Origin: Sagittula sp. P11
GTDB lineage: Bacteria; Pseudomonadota; Alphaproteobacteria; Rhodobacterales; Rhodobacteraceae
Assembly: GCF_002814095.1 (NCBI RefSeq)
Contig: NZ_CP021913.1
Coordinates: 2,762,001 to 2,826,000, forward strand
DNA length: 64,000 nucleotides
Direction of reading: 5' to 3'
A program made the translations under genes and the position numbers. Under the pieces are notes generated by a model, which saw nothing but the letters and a program-made list of their open reading frames with translations, was not told the origin of the DNA and made no database searches. Below, in pieces: positions 7,078 through 18,653 of the stretch; the stretch's first letter is position 1, and each line of letters begins with the position of its first letter.

Positions 7078-8292
7078 GTGTCGCGGTCTCTTTACATATC
7101 TGCCGGAGGGCACGCCTTCCTCTTCGCGTGGCTGTTGCTGGGCGACCTCTTCGACGCGCCGCCGCCGGAGATGCAGATCGCCGACGTGACCGTGATCTCC
7201 GAAGAGGAGTTCGCCGCGCTGTCCACGCCGACTTCGTCGGAGAGCGAGGCGTTGGAGCCCGCACCCGCGCCGGAGCCTGCCCCCGAGCCGGAACCGGAGC
7301 CCCAGCCTGCGCCGGAACCGGAACCCGCACCTGAGCCAGAGCCCGCACCTGAACCGGAGCCGGAACCCCAGCCCGCGCCGGAGCCTGAGCCTGCCCCGGA
7401 ACCGGAGCCGGAACCCGCGCCCGTTCCGGAACCAGAACCGGCGCCGCAGCCGGTGCCCGAGCCGGAACCGCTGCCTACGCCCACGCCGGAACCCGATCCG
7501 CTGCCCTTGCCGCCGTCGCCGGCGCCCGTGCCGCAGGTGCTGGCCCCTGACAGTTCGCGCCGCCCGCAGCCGCGCCCCGCACCGCGCGTGGCCGATGAAC
7601 CCATCGCGCCGCCCGATCCGGAGGCCGTGACCGCCGAGGACACGCAGACCGCCGCCGACCCCGACGCCGAAAGCCCGGACATTGCCGAAGAGACGCAGGA
7701 GTCGACCGCCCCGCCGGAAACCACGACCGAAATCGTGACCGAGGCCGAAGAACCCTCCGGCCAGCCGCTGGCACCCTCGTCGTCGATGCGGCCGCGCGGA
7801 CGTCCCGAACAGGTGGCCTCGAACCCCGAACCGGCGCCCGAGACGCCGGCACAGCAACCGCCCGCCTCGGAACCCGAGACGGAAAGCGCCCCCGCAAGCG
7901 ATCCGGTCGCCGACGCACTGGCGGAGGCCATTGCCGAGGAACTGAGCGGCGGCGCACCCGACGCCCCGAGCGGCCCGCCCCTGACCGGGGCGGAGCGTGA
8001 AGGTCTGCGCATCGCGGTGCAGGCATGCTGGATCGTCGACGTGGGCAGCCAGGCGGCGGACGTGAAGGTCACCGTCGGCTTCGACCTCGACCGGGAGGGC
8101 CGGGTCGCGGGCAACGTGACGATGATCGGCGCCGAGGGCGGATCGGGCGCGGCGGTGGACACAGCCTTCGGCGCCGCCCGCCGTGCCATCCTGCGCTGCC
8201 AGGGCGACGGCTACGAACTGCCGCCGGATAAGTACGACCAGTGGAAGCGGGTCGAGATCACCTTCAATCCCGAGGACATGCGCCTGCGCTGA
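7078..8292 (+). CDS. tolA: TolA-like periplasm-spanning protein with Pro-Glu repeat linker
   Basis: The 404-residue protein, read from a GTG start at 7078, has one N-terminal membrane anchor (about residues 5-22), a long linker made almost entirely of Pro-Ala/Pro-Glu units (about residues 59-150), an acidic disordered middle, and a folded C-terminal domain (about residues 300-404: [12 protein letters not shown]...[13 protein letters not shown]) of the TonB/TolA C-terminal type. TolA connects the TolQR motor with TolB and Pal at the outer membrane. Position between tolR and tolB supports the name, although the PE-rich linker is TonB-like rather than the Ala/Lys helix of E. coli TolA. Confidence 0.85.
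   Translation: MSRSLYISAGGHAFLFAWLLLGDLFDAPPPEMQIADVTVISEEEFAALSTPTSSESEALEPAPAPEPAPEPEPEPQPAPEPEPAPEPEPAPEPEPEPQPAPEPEPAPEPEPEPAPVPEPEPAPQPVPEPEPLPTPTPEPDPLPLPPSPAPVPQVLAPDSSRRPQPRPAPRVADEPIAPPDPEAVTAEDTQTAADPDAESPDIAEETQESTAPPETTTEIVTEAEEPSGQPLAPSSSMRPRGRPEQVASNPEPAPETPAQQPPASEPETESAPASDPVADALAEAIAEELSGGAPDAPSGPPLTGAEREGLRIAVQACWIVDVGSQAADVKVTVGFDLDREGRVAGNVTMIGAEGGSGAAVDTAFGAARRAILRCQGDGYELPPDKYDQWKRVEITFNPEDMRLR
7255..7500 (+). repeat. Pro-Glu/Pro-Ala codon repeat within tolA
   Basis: This stretch is a degenerate repeat of CCG/CCC/CCT-GAA/GAG/GCG codons encoding (A/E)P units, about 80 residues. The alternation of synonymous codons argues against a very recent expansion. Repeats of this kind form stiff extended polyproline-like linkers in periplasmic proteins and can vary in length between strains. 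Confidence 0.8.
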
Positions 8293-8498
8293 TCCCGTGG
8301 TGGGCGCACCTGTCCGCGGGGCGCCCGTCGCAAGCGTCCTCGGGGCTGTCACGCGCCCCACACGCGGTTGTGTCGGCGATTACCCGCTGAAACCGCCGTC
8401 AAGGGGTGTTTTGCGTGCATGAATTGCGCTGTATGTTATGTGCACGCGGGCGTCAGACCCGTGCGGCAGATTGTGGGCAGATCCCGAGGAGGGTTTCC

Positions 8499-9824
8499 AT
8501 GAAACGAGTGGCATTGGCGTGCCTCATGATGGCGTTTGCGGTATTCCACGGGGTTCTCCCGGCCGCGGCGCAGGACCCTCTCCGGCTGGAGATCGACCGC
8601 GGCATCGTCGAACCGATGCCCATCGCGGTCCCGTCCTTCGTGGCCGAGACCCCCGCCGCCCAGGAATACGCCGACCAGCTGAGCCGCGTCATCGCGGAGG
8701 ACCTCGTGGGCACGGGCCTCTTCCGCGAGATCCCGCGCGACGCGCACATCTCGCGCGTGTCGACTTTCGCGGCGCCGGTGCAGTTCGCCGACTGGAAGGC
8801 GATCAACGCGCAGGCGCTGGTGACCGGCGCGGTCAGCACCGACGGTTCCGGCCGCGTGGTCGTCAAGTTCCGCGCATGGGACGTCTTTGCCGAGCGCGAG
8901 CTGGGCGAGGGGATGCAATTCGCCTCTTCCGCCGATGGCTGGCGCCGGCTGGCCCACAAGGTCGCCGACCAGGTCTACTCGCGCCTGACCGGCGAAAGCC
9001 CCTATTTCGACAGCCGCGTCGTCTTCGTGTCCGAGACCGGGCCGAAGGACCAGCGTCAGAAGCGGCTCGCGATCATGGATTACGACGGTGCGAACGTGCA
9101 GTACCTTACGGACAGCAGCTCCATCGTGCTGGCGCCGCGCTTCTCGCCGACCGGCAACCAGGTGCTGTATACCTCCTACGTCACCGGCTTCCCGCGCATC
9201 CACATCCTCGACGTGGGCGCGGTCCAGAGCCGCATCCTGCAGACCAACGAGGGCGTCATGAGCTTTGCGCCGCGTTTCTCGCCGGACGGGCGGATGGTGG
9301 TCTACTCGATGACCCAAGGGTCGAACACAGACATCTGGGCGATGGACGTGGCCTCGGGCGCGACGCGGCGCCTCACCTCGACCCCCGCGATCGAAACGGC
9401 GCCCTCGTTCTCTCCTGATGGCTCGCGGATCGTGTTCGAATCGGACCGTTCCGGCACCCAGCAGCTCTACGTGATGCCTGCGGGTGGCGGCGAAGGGACG
9501 CGGATCTCCTTCGGCGAGGGCCGTTACGGCACGCCCGTATGGTCACCCCGCGGCGACCGCATCGCCTTTACCAAGCAGAACAAGGGCCGGTTCCACATCG
9601 GCGTGATGAACACCGACGGCTCCGAGGAGCGTCTGCTGACCGCCTCCTTCCTCGACGAGGGCCCGACATGGGCGCCGAACGGCCGCGTGATCATGTTCAC
9701 GCGTGAGACGCAGGGCGCAGAGGGTGCGTCGGCGCTTTATTCCGTGGACATCTCCGGGCGGAACCTGCGGCGGGTCCGTACCCCGGCGGGCGCCTCGGAT
9801 CCGAGCTGGGGCCCGCTCCAGTGA
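8499..9824 (+). CDS. tolB: Tol-Pal system beta-propeller protein TolB
   Basis: The 441-residue precursor has a Sec signal peptide cleaved after about A24 (VLPAAA-QD), an N-terminal alpha/beta domain (about 25-165) and a C-terminal six-bladed propeller with repeated FSPDG-type WD40-like motifs ([44 protein letters not shown]). TolB shuttles between Pal and TolA in the periplasm. ATG 8499 has GAGGAGGG 6 bp upstream. The 206 bp gap after tolA is the largest within the tol run and may hold a separate promoter. Confidence 0.95.
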   Translation: MKRVALACLMMAFAVFHGVLPAAAQDPLRLEIDRGIVEPMPIAVPSFVAETPAAQEYADQLSRVIAEDLVGTGLFREIPRDAHISRVSTFAAPVQFADWKAINAQALVTGAVSTDGSGRVVVKFRAWDVFAERELGEGMQFASSADGWRRLAHKVADQVYSRLTGESPYFDSRVVFVSETGPKDQRQKRLAIMDYDGANVQYLTDSSSIVLAPRFSPTGNQVLYTSYVTGFPRIHILDVGAVQSRILQTNEGVMSFAPRFSPDGRMVVYSMTQGSNTDIWAMDVASGATRRLTSTPAIETAPSFSPDGSRIVFESDRSGTQQLYVMPAGGGEGTRISFGEGRYGTPVWSPRGDRIAFTKQNKGRFHIGVMNTDGSEERLLTASFLDEGPTWAPNGRVIMFTRETQGAEGASALYSVDISGRNLRRVRTPAGASDPSWGPLQ

Positions 9825-9917
9825 CCAAGTTAACGTGATTCCCAAGACCCGTTGTGTGTGGTAGCCTGCCACAAACAACATATGCGCACAGGCGCAAGAC
9901 AGAGCAGGATGACAGTG

Positions 9918-10451
9918 ATGAGCAAACTTCCCATGGCGATTATGCTGGTGGCGGCCCTAGGCCTCGCCGCATGTGCCAACCCCAACCGCTTCGGCGCCAA
10001 CGGCGCGGGTGCAAACGACGCCTCGCGCAACGGTGGCGGCGTATCGAGCGGGGTCATCCCGGGCAGCGTCGATGACCCGACCTCCATGGCGTATTTCAAC
10101 CAGCGCGTCGGCGACCGCGTTCTGTTCGCCGTCGACCAGTCGAGCCTCTCGCCGGAGGCGCGCACGGTGCTGGACGGGCAGGCGCAGTGGCTGATGACCA
10201 ACGCCGACTACATGGCGGTGATCGAAGGTCACGCCGACGAGCAGGGCACCCGCGAATACAACCTCGCGCTCGGTGCACGCCGCGCCAATGCGGTGATGGA
10301 ATACCTCGTGTCCAGGGGCGTGTCTCAGAACCGCCTGAAGTTCGTCAGCTACGGCAAGGAGCGTCCGATCGAGATCTGCTCCGAAGAGGCGTGCTATGCC
10401 AAGAACCGCCGCGCGGTGACTGTCATCGCCGCCGGATCGCTGATGGGCTGA
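9918..10451 (+). CDS. pal: Peptidoglycan-associated lipoprotein Pal
   Basis: The 177-residue precursor has a lipoprotein signal ending in LGLAAC, so the mature protein begins at lipidated C19. The C-terminal OmpA-like domain (about residues 70-175) shows the peptidoglycan-binding motif GHADEQGTREYNLALGARRA, with the Asp and Arg that hold diaminopimelate. Pal tethers the outer membrane to the wall and is the distal partner of TolB/TolA. ATG 9918 is preferred to ATG 9909 on GCAGGA spacing and signal-peptide length. cpoB follows after 4 bp. Confidence 0.95.
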   Translation: MSKLPMAIMLVAALGLAACANPNRFGANGAGANDASRNGGGVSSGVIPGSVDDPTSMAYFNQRVGDRVLFAVDQSSLSPEARTVLDGQAQWLMTNADYMAVIEGHADEQGTREYNLALGARRANAVMEYLVSRGVSQNRLKFVSYGKERPIEICSEEACYAKNRRAVTVIAAGSLMG

Positions 10452-10455
10452 GCCG

Positions 10456-11274
10456 ATGCGCTGGGGGTGGATCATGGTTGCGGCGGTCATCGCCGCCGCG
10501 CCGGTGCAGGCGGAAACGCTTGCCGATGTGAAGCAGGACCTCGCTGTCCTGTCGGTCGAGGTGCAGAAGCTGAAGCGTGAGTTGTCCACAACGGGCAGCT
10601 CCACGGTGCAGGTGTCGGGCGACGTGTTGCAACGGCTGAACACCATCGAGTCCGAATTGCAGCGCGTGACGGCCAAGGCCGAGGAGCTGGAGTTCCGCAT
10701 CGGCCAGGTCGCCGAGGACGGCGGCAACCGGATCAGCGACCTGCAGTTCCGGGTGTGTGAGCTGGAACCCGGCTGTGACCTGTCCTCGGTCGGGCAGGGG
10801 ACGTCGTTTGGCGGTGAGACAGCCCCGGTTGCCGACGCTCCGGTTGCGGCGGGTACCGACGATCTGCCGTTCGACGGCGAACTGGCCGTCAGCGAGGAAG
10901 CCGATTTCCGCGCCGCGCAGGAAGCGCTCGATGGGGGTGACAATGCCCGCGCCTCCGACCTGTTTGCCAACTTCCGCCAGACCTACCCGGGCAGCCCGCT
11001 GGAATCCGCGGCGCTGGTGGGCGAGGGGCAGGCGCTGGAAGCGCAGGGCGACACCCGCGAGGCCGCGCGGCGCTACCTCGACGCCTATTCCCGTTTCCCC
11101 GACGATCAGATCGCACCCCAGGCCCTGTGGCGGCTGGGAGAGACGCTGGGCAAGCTGGGCTCCGTCTCCGAGGCCTGCGTGACGCTCGCCGAAGTGGGCA
11201 ACCGCTATCCCAGCTCCGAGGTCATCAACGCGGCGGCGGACAGCCGCATCGCGCTCGGCTGCCCGGTGGAGTGA
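10456..11274 (+). CDS. cpoB: Tol-Pal-associated periplasmic TPR protein CpoB (YbgF)
   Basis: The 272-residue precursor has a signal peptide cleaved after A19 (PVQA-ET), a trimerising coiled coil (about residues 24-100, DLAVLSVEVQKLKREL and following), a short linker and three C-terminal TPR-like repeats (about 150-270, DFRAAQEALDGGDNARASDLF and following). CpoB links Tol-Pal with peptidoglycan synthesis at the septum. It closes the tol run; a GC-rich hairpin follows at 11282. Confidence 0.92.
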   Translation: MRWGWIMVAAVIAAAPVQAETLADVKQDLAVLSVEVQKLKRELSTTGSSTVQVSGDVLQRLNTIESELQRVTAKAEELEFRIGQVAEDGGNRISDLQFRVCELEPGCDLSSVGQGTSFGGETAPVADAPVAAGTDDLPFDGELAVSEEADFRAAQEALDGGDNARASDLFANFRQTYPGSPLESAALVGEGQALEAQGDTREAARRYLDAYSRFPDDQIAPQALWRLGETLGKLGSVSEACVTLAEVGNRYPSSEVINAAADSRIALGCPVE

Positions 11275-11281
11275 GGTGAGC

Positions 11282-11298
11282 CCGGGCCTTGTGCCCGG
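11282..11298 (+). terminator. GC hairpin after cpoB
   Basis: CCGGGC-CTTGT-GCCCGG forms a perfect 6-bp stem 8 bp after the cpoB stop codon. There is no T-run, so at best it is a weak terminator or an mRNA-end-stabilising structure for the tol-pal transcript. Confidence 0.4.
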
Positions 11299-11330
11299 CG
11301 TGACTGATCCGGGTTTAGGTGGCCTGAAGA

Positions 11331-11354
11331 GCAGGTATTTTTGCCAAGATGAAG
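11331..11354 (+). repeat. Short intergenic motif GGTATTT...CCAAGATGAAG, copy 2
   Basis: GCAGGTATTTTTGCCAAGAT followed by GAAG covers the presumed start of tilS. The reverse complement of 29794-29820 is almost identical (GCAGGTATTTGGCCCAAGAT then GAAG). Overlap with the ATG at 11349 raises doubt about that start codon. Confidence 0.5.
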
Positions 11355-12767
11355 GGGCTGCCGGTGAGCCTTGACCAGCGTTTCGCGGAAGAGATGGGGG
11401 CCCTGCTGGGGCCCTCTTTTCCATCCGAGATTGGTCTGGCGGTGTCGGGGGGCGGGGACTCCATGGCCATGCTGGTGCTGGCGCATGGCTGGGCGCGCGT
11501 GTTCGGCGTGCGCCTGTGGGTGGTCACGATCAACCACGGATTCCGCTCAGAGGCGGCGGCAGAGGCAGAGATGGTGGCAGCCGAATGTGCCCTGCTGGGC
11601 TGGCCGCATGCGACGCTGCACTGGTCCTGGGACGGACGGGGCAACGCCATGGAGGCGGCTCGCGAGGCGCGCCTTCGGCTGATCGCCGGGTGGCGCGGCC
11701 ATCTGCGGCATGTGCTGGTGGGACATACACAGGACGACGTGGCCGAGACTTTCCTGATGCGGCTGGCACGCGGGTCCGGGGTCGACGGGCTGTCCGCGAT
11801 GCAGGCCTGCCGGGTGGTCGACCAGCAGCCTCTGGCGGCGGATGCATTCGCGCCGATGATCGGGGAGGCGCCCTCGCCGAAGGGCCGAGTTCATCCCGAC
11901 GTGGTGGCATCGAGCGCACGGGGCAGACCTGCCGATGGGCCGGGCGAGGGCGGGAGCTTCGAAATCCTGCGGCCCTGCCTGTCGATGCGGCGGGCGGACC
12001 TGCGCCATTACGTGCGCGTCCTGAAGGTGCCCTTCGTGGACGATCCGACGAACGAAGACCCGGCCTATGCCCGTGCGCGCATCCGGGCGGCGCTGCCCGG
12101 TCTGGCGGACCTTGGGCTGGACGTCCCGATGCTGGCCGCGACGGCAGAGCGTATGGCCCGCGCGCGGGACTCGCTGCGTGTTCAGACAGCGGCGGCGTGG
12201 GATCGGATCGGTCAGGAGGGGCACCATCGCGGTGTGCCGACCGGCGACCTGCTGCTGGAACGGGACGGTTTTGCAGGGCTGCCGCGCGAAGTGCAGCTGC
12301 GGCTGCTAGCCGGCGGGATCGGCTTCGTCTCGGGCACGGTCCGGCGCCCACGTGCCGCGCGGCTGGAAGAGGTCCTGGACCGGCTGCTCTCCGGTGGCGG
12401 AGGCACGCTGGGCGGGTGCGAGATAGTGGCCGAACGGACGCACATCCGGGTTTTCCGGGAATACGCGGCGCTCGAGGGGCTGGCAGACGACGACGCGGGG
12501 CTGTGGGACGGGCGGTGGCTGTTGGCGCCGGAGGCGCGTCGCGACACGGGGGCAGCCGGTCTGGTGCCCCTCGGGGATGCGGGATGGCAATCGTTGGGCG
12601 CGGAGGAGCGTGACGGATTGACCTACCGCGCGGCGCGGTCCCTGCCGATGGTGGCGAATGACGCGGGCGGGGCCCGCATCAGCGTGGCGCAGGGCACGCG
12701 CGACATCCTCTACCGGCCGTTCGGAAAGCAGGGGCTGACCTTCGCCGCGTTCCTCATGACGCATTGA
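11349..12767 (+). CDS. tilS: tRNA(Ile)-lysidine synthase TilS
   Basis: TilS modifies C34 of the AUA-reading tRNA-Ile to lysidine using ATP. The PP-loop motif SGGGDS lies at residues 33-38, followed by the INHGFR, GHTQDD and FLMRLARGSG blocks. A segment of about 40 residues (about 157-200, rich in P, G and A) between GLSAM and LRPCLSMRRADL is longer than in the TilS proteins I know. The start is uncertain: ATG 11349 sits inside a repeated motif, while GTG 11364 has AAGGGG 6 bp upstream and would shorten the protein from 472 to 467 residues. Confidence 0.9.
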   Translation: MKGLPVSLDQRFAEEMGALLGPSFPSEIGLAVSGGGDSMAMLVLAHGWARVFGVRLWVVTINHGFRSEAAAEAEMVAAECALLGWPHATLHWSWDGRGNAMEAAREARLRLIAGWRGHLRHVLVGHTQDDVAETFLMRLARGSGVDGLSAMQACRVVDQQPLAADAFAPMIGEAPSPKGRVHPDVVASSARGRPADGPGEGGSFEILRPCLSMRRADLRHYVRVLKVPFVDDPTNEDPAYARARIRAALPGLADLGLDVPMLAATAERMARARDSLRVQTAAAWDRIGQEGHHRGVPTGDLLLERDGFAGLPREVQLRLLAGGIGFVSGTVRRPRAARLEEVLDRLLSGGGGTLGGCEIVAERTHIRVFREYAALEGLADDDAGLWDGRWLLAPEARRDTGAAGLVPLGDAGWQSLGAEERDGLTYRAARSLPMVANDAGGARISVAQGTRDILYRPFGKQGLTFAAFLMTH

Positions 12768-12849
12768 ACCCGGGCCACATATCTCTATGTTAAGCTGAAA
12801 CGGCGCCTGCCGCTCGGGCGCCCGGTTCCGTCTGCAAAGGAGTCCCCTC

Positions 12850-14768
<1,919 letters not shown>

Positions 14769-14772
<4 letters not shown>

Positions 14773-15542
14773 ACGGTGCCGATGGCATGATTTGGGACCC
14801 CGGGATCTATGGCAGATTCCGGGGTCTTCGTTTGCGGCCCGCGCTTGACTTGCTGCGCTCCTTGCCGTCGCTGCCCGAGGGGCCCGTCGTGGACCTCGGA
14901 TGCGGTGCGGGGGCCGTATCGGAGGCGTTGAGGGCGACGCTTGGCAAGGACCGGCAACTGGTCGGCGTGGATGCCTCGGCCGAGATGCTGGCCGATGCGC
15001 GCGGACGCTACGACGACCTCGTGCAGGCGGACATCGCGACGTGGCAGCCCGAGACGCCGCCGGCGCTGATCTTTTCCAACGCCGCCCTGCAATGGCTGGG
15101 CGATCACGAAGTTCTGTTGCCCCGGCTCGCGGCGACGCTCACGCCGGGCGGGGTGCTGGCGGTGCAGATGCCCCACCAGAACGATGCGCCGTCGCACCGG
15201 ACGTGGCTCCACCTCGCCCACCAACTGTTCGGCGTCGAACCGGACGACGTGCCCGGCATCCTCGAACCCGCTGCCTATCATCACATTCTGGCGCCGTTGG
15301 GGGAGGTCCAGTTGTGGGAAACGACCTATTTCCAGGTGCTGGCGCCCTCGGATGACGGCCACCCGGTGCGCCGCTTCACGGAGGCGACCTTTGCCCGGCC
15401 GCTGCTTCGGTCGCTTGATCCCGAAAGGCGGGCCGCCCTGATCGCCGCCTGCGATGCCGCCATGGCGGGCGCCTATCCCGCGTCTGAGGACGGCAGCGTC
15501 CTCTTCCCTTTCCAAAGGCTGTTCTTCACCGTCCGCGTATGA
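14769..15542 (+). CDS. tam: SAM-dependent methyltransferase, trans-aconitate 2-methyltransferase-like
   Basis: The 257-residue class I methyltransferase has the SAM-binding motif [15 protein letters not shown] near residue 40, GVDASAEML as motif II, and the Tam-specific order of [19 protein letters not shown] and [10 protein letters not shown]. Tam methylates trans-aconitate, an inhibitor of aconitase, in the cytosol. Its ATG overlaps the ftsH stop by the sequence ATGA, so translation is probably coupled. Other small-molecule O-methyltransferases of the same fold are possible. Confidence 0.85.
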
Positions 15543-15643
15543 ACGGCCAGCAATCCGCGCTCCGGCCTGCCTCCGGTTTGTGCCCTTGCGCATCCCGCCG
15601 CACGCGCTTTACCTGCACGCGCAACGAACAGGCGGAGGGCACG

Positions 15644-16231
15644 ATGCCGGCTTTGAAACCGACGAAATGGACAGCCGAGGTCATCTGGCTGGGTATCGTC
15701 ACGAGCATGGACCGCAAGGCGCTGATGGCGGAGCCCGTCGAGGCGGTGGACCTGACCTTTGCCGGCATGGCCGGATCGGTGCACGGCGGACAGACGCGGG
15801 AATCCTGTTCACGGGTCACCTCGCAATACCCGCGCGGCACGCAGATCCTGAACGAGCGACAGCTGAGCATCGTCAGCGCCGAGGAGCTTGACCAGATCGC
15901 GGCGGCGATGGGCGTCGAGACCGTGAACCCGGCACGGCTTGGCGCCAGCATGGTGATCCGCGGCATTCCCGACTTCACCTTCGTGCCGCCATCCTCCCGG
16001 TTGCAGGCGACCTCTGGCGCGACCATGGTTGTGGACATGGAGAACCGTCCCTGCCAGCAACCGGCCCGCAGCCTCATGCAGGAGATCGGAGACGCGGCGA
16101 AGGGGTTCCGGAAGGCGTCCGACGGGCGCCGCGGGGTCACGGCCTTTGTCGCGCGCGAGGGGCGCGTGGCGGTGGGGGACAAGCTGGTGCTGCACGTCCC
16201 GGATCAGCGCGCATGGCGGGGGGAGGCCTGA
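15644..16231 (+). CDS. MOSC domain-containing protein
   Basis: The 195-residue protein fits a stand-alone MOSC (molybdenum cofactor sulfurase C-terminal) domain: GSVHGGQTRESC near the N-terminus, LGASMVIRGIPDFTFVPPSSRL in the middle, and GVTAFVAREGRVAVGDKLVL at the end. MOSC proteins handle sulfur carried on a conserved Cys; candidates here are C55 and the Cys of RPCQQPARSL. GGAGGG precedes ATG 15644. No substrate can be given. The 280 bp after it, up to fhs, holds no convincing gene or structure. Confidence 0.75.
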   Translation: MPALKPTKWTAEVIWLGIVTSMDRKALMAEPVEAVDLTFAGMAGSVHGGQTRESCSRVTSQYPRGTQILNERQLSIVSAEELDQIAAAMGVETVNPARLGASMVIRGIPDFTFVPPSSRLQATSGATMVVDMENRPCQQPARSLMQEIGDAAKGFRKASDGRRGVTAFVAREGRVAVGDKLVLHVPDQRAWRGEA

Positions 16232-16511
16232 CGTGGCGATGCTGCCGGTTCGTGGCGCCACGCCGTTGATCTCCTCAGGCGCAAGGATGCGCCGAAGGTA
16301 TGCCTTTCCCCGGATCGGGTGAACGGCAACACTCCGCACGGCATCCGGTGCCTGTCGGGCGGGCGCGCGTTCCCGGTTTCGTCCCGGGCGCGGCACAGTG
16401 TCCGGTGCGCCGCATCATCGCGCCGAAATGTCGGATTCACCGGGACGGACGGTCTGCGGACCGCTAACAATCCGGGCAATTCAGGAACTGCCAGCAGGGA
16501 TAACAAGCAAC

Positions 16512-18188
16512 ATGGCCCACAAGTCGGACATCGAAATCGCCCGTGAAGCCCGGAAGAAACCGATACAGGAGATCGGCGACGTCCTTGGTATCCCCAACGA
16601 GCACCTGCTGCCCTACGGCCACGACAAGGCGAAGATCGGTCAGGCTTTCATCGATTCCGTCCAGTCGCGGCCCGATGGCAAGCTGATCCTTGTGACGGCG
16701 ATCAACCCGACCCCCGCGGGTGAAGGCAAGACCACCACCACCGTGGGACTGGGCGACGGGCTGAACCGCATCGGCAAGAAGGCGATGATCTGCATCCGCG
16801 AAGCCTCGCTCGGGCCGAACTTCGGGATGAAGGGCGGGGCGGCCGGGGGCGGATACGCGCAGGTCGTGCCGATGGAGGAGATGAACCTCCACTTCACCGG
16901 CGACTTCCATGCGATCACCTCGGCGCATTCTCTGCTGTCGGCGATGATCGACAACCACATCTACTGGGGCAACGAGGCCGAGATCGACCAGCGCCGGGTG
17001 ACATGGCGCCGGGTGGTGGACATGAACGACCGCTCGCTGCGCCAGATCACCTCTTCCCTCGGCGGGGTGGCCAACGGGTTCCCGCGCGAGGACGGTTTCG
17101 ACATCACCGTGGCGTCCGAGGTCATGGCGATCCTCTGCCTCGCCAAGAACCTGAAGGACCTGGAAAATCGGCTGGGTGACATGATCGTGGCGTATCGGCG
17201 TGACAGGTCGCCGGTCTTCTGCCGCGACATCAAGGCCGAAGGTGCGATGACCGTCCTGCTGAAGGACGCGATGCAGCCGAACCTCGTCCAGACGCTGGAG
17301 AACAACCCGGCCTTCGTGCATGGCGGCCCGTTCGCCAACATCGCGCATGGCTGCAACTCCGTCATCGCCACGACGACGGCGCTGAAGCTGGCGGATTACG
17401 TGGTGACGGAGGCCGGGTTCGGCGCGGACCTGGGGGCCGAGAAGTTCATGGACATCAAGTGCCGCAAGGCCGGGCTGCGCCCCGACGCGGTGGTTATCGT
17501 CGCCACGGTGCGTGCGATGAAGATGAACGGTGGTGTCGCCAAGGCGGACCTTGGCACTGAGAACGTGCAGGCGGTGAAAGACGGGTGCCCGAACCTCGGC
17601 CGTCATATCGAGAACATGAAGAAGTTCGGCGTGCCGGCGGTGGTGGGGATCAATCATTTCGTCACCGACACCGATGCCGAAGTGCAGGCGGTCGTCGACT
17701 ACTGCGCGTCGCTGGGCGTGGACGCGATCCTCAACAAGCACTGGGCCGAGGGCGGCGCGGGCATCGAGGAGACCGCGAGAAAGGTCGTCGAGCTCTGCGA
17801 GGGCGGGTCGGCCAACTACGCGCCGCTTTATGGCGATGCGCTGCCGCTGGCCGAGAAGATCGAAACGGTCTGCAAGGAGATTTACCGCGCGGATGGCGTG
17901 GTGATGGACGCGAAGATCCGCGGCCAACTAAAGGAGTGGGAAGACCAAGGCTACGGTCACCTCCCGGTCTGTATGGCGAAGACGCAATACTCGTTCTCGA
18001 CCGATCCGGGCCAGCGCGGCGCGCCGACCGGCTTCGACATCCCGGTGCGGGAAGTGCGGCTGTCGGCGGGGGCGGGCTTTGTCGTGGTGGTCTGCGGCGA
18101 GATCATGACCATGCCCGGCCTGCCGCGCGTGCCTGCCGCGGAATCGATCCGCCTGAACGCGGACGGGCTGATTGAGGGTCTTTTCTGA
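16512..18188 (+). CDS. fhs: Formate-tetrahydrofolate ligase
   Basis: The 558-residue enzyme makes 10-formyl-THF from formate, THF and ATP. The P-loop [17 protein letters not shown] lies near residues 69-85, and the long conserved blocks [34 protein letters not shown]-like [10 protein letters not shown] and [14 protein letters not shown] are all present. ATG 16512 has AGGGA upstream. It heads a one-carbon block with folD; in marine Rhodobacterales the pair oxidises methyl-derived C1 units and supplies formyl groups. A palindromic element lies in the 153 bp before the next gene. Confidence 0.96.
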   Translation: MAHKSDIEIAREARKKPIQEIGDVLGIPNEHLLPYGHDKAKIGQAFIDSVQSRPDGKLILVTAINPTPAGEGKTTTTVGLGDGLNRIGKKAMICIREASLGPNFGMKGGAAGGGYAQVVPMEEMNLHFTGDFHAITSAHSLLSAMIDNHIYWGNEAEIDQRRVTWRRVVDMNDRSLRQITSSLGGVANGFPREDGFDITVASEVMAILCLAKNLKDLENRLGDMIVAYRRDRSPVFCRDIKAEGAMTVLLKDAMQPNLVQTLENNPAFVHGGPFANIAHGCNSVIATTTALKLADYVVTEAGFGADLGAEKFMDIKCRKAGLRPDAVVIVATVRAMKMNGGVAKADLGTENVQAVKDGCPNLGRHIENMKKFGVPAVVGINHFVTDTDAEVQAVVDYCASLGVDAILNKHWAEGGAGIEETARKVVELCEGGSANYAPLYGDALPLAEKIETVCKEIYRADGVVMDAKIRGQLKEWEDQGYGHLPVCMAKTQYSFSTDPGQRGAPTGFDIPVREVRLSAGAGFVVVVCGEIMTMPGLPRVPAAESIRLNADGLIEGLF

Positions 18189-18212
18189 GCCGGTTCTGAT
18201 CCGATCGGAAAC

Positions 18213-18259
18213 GGCGGGACGGCGCTCTTCTTCGAATTCGCCCCGCCCGCCGTCCCGCC
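18213..18259. repeat. Dispersed palindromic intergenic element, copy 2
   Basis: Perfect 12-bp arms GGCGGGACGGCG (18213-18224) and CGCCGTCCCGCC (18248-18259) enclose a 23-nt loop containing CTCTTCTTCGAATTCGCCCC. The right half matches the element at 439-503. It lies 24 bp after fhs and could form a strong hairpin in the transcript. Confidence 0.65.
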
Positions 18260-18341
18260 GCCCGCACCCGGCATGGAAAACGCCGGGCGGGGCGGGTAGG
18301 GCTGTGGCATCGGAACGAGCGGACAGGATGTGGAGGCAGGA

Positions 18342-18653
18342 ATGCGGAAGACAGCGGCAGAGATAGAGACCGTGGCCGAGATGCGCGCCTGTATCGACGC
18401 GGTCGATGCGGAATTGATGGCGCTCCTGGCGGAGCGGTGGTCCTACACGGAACGGGCCGCAGAACTGAAGCACCGCGAGGGGCTTGCAGCGGCCGCACCC
18501 TCCCGCGTGGCGGCGGTGCTGGAGAATGTCTCGGGACGGGCCGAGGCGGCGGGGCTGCCCGGCGCGATGGTCGCGGGGATGTGGAAGATCATGATCGACG
18601 AGATCATCGCGCGCGAAGAGCGTGTTCTGGGCAAGGAAGGGACGGACGGATGA
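18342..18653 (+). CDS. Chorismate mutase (AroQ fold)
   Basis: The 103-residue all-helical protein shows the AroQ pattern: [30 protein letters not shown], with Arg15, Arg33-region and Lys43 as likely substrate contacts, followed by [12 protein letters not shown] and a final IIAREER helix. The form is close to the PchB (isochorismate-pyruvate lyase) subgroup, so a lyase activity cannot be excluded by eye, but no salicylate or siderophore genes are nearby. GGAGG precedes ATG 18342. Its TGA overlaps the folD ATG. Chorismate is the precursor of p-aminobenzoate and thus of folate, which may be why it sits between fhs and folD; that link is inference. Confidence 0.8.
   Translation: MRKTAAEIETVAEMRACIDAVDAELMALLAERWSYTERAAELKHREGLAAAAPSRVAAVLENVSGRAEAAGLPGAMVAGMWKIMIDEIIAREERVLGKEGTDG

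Noticed and set aside
5854-8361. An 835-codon open frame antisense to tolQRA
   Set aside because: Its low-complexity Arg/Gly content is a reflection of the tolA Pro-Glu repeat; tolQRA carry all the recognisable domains.
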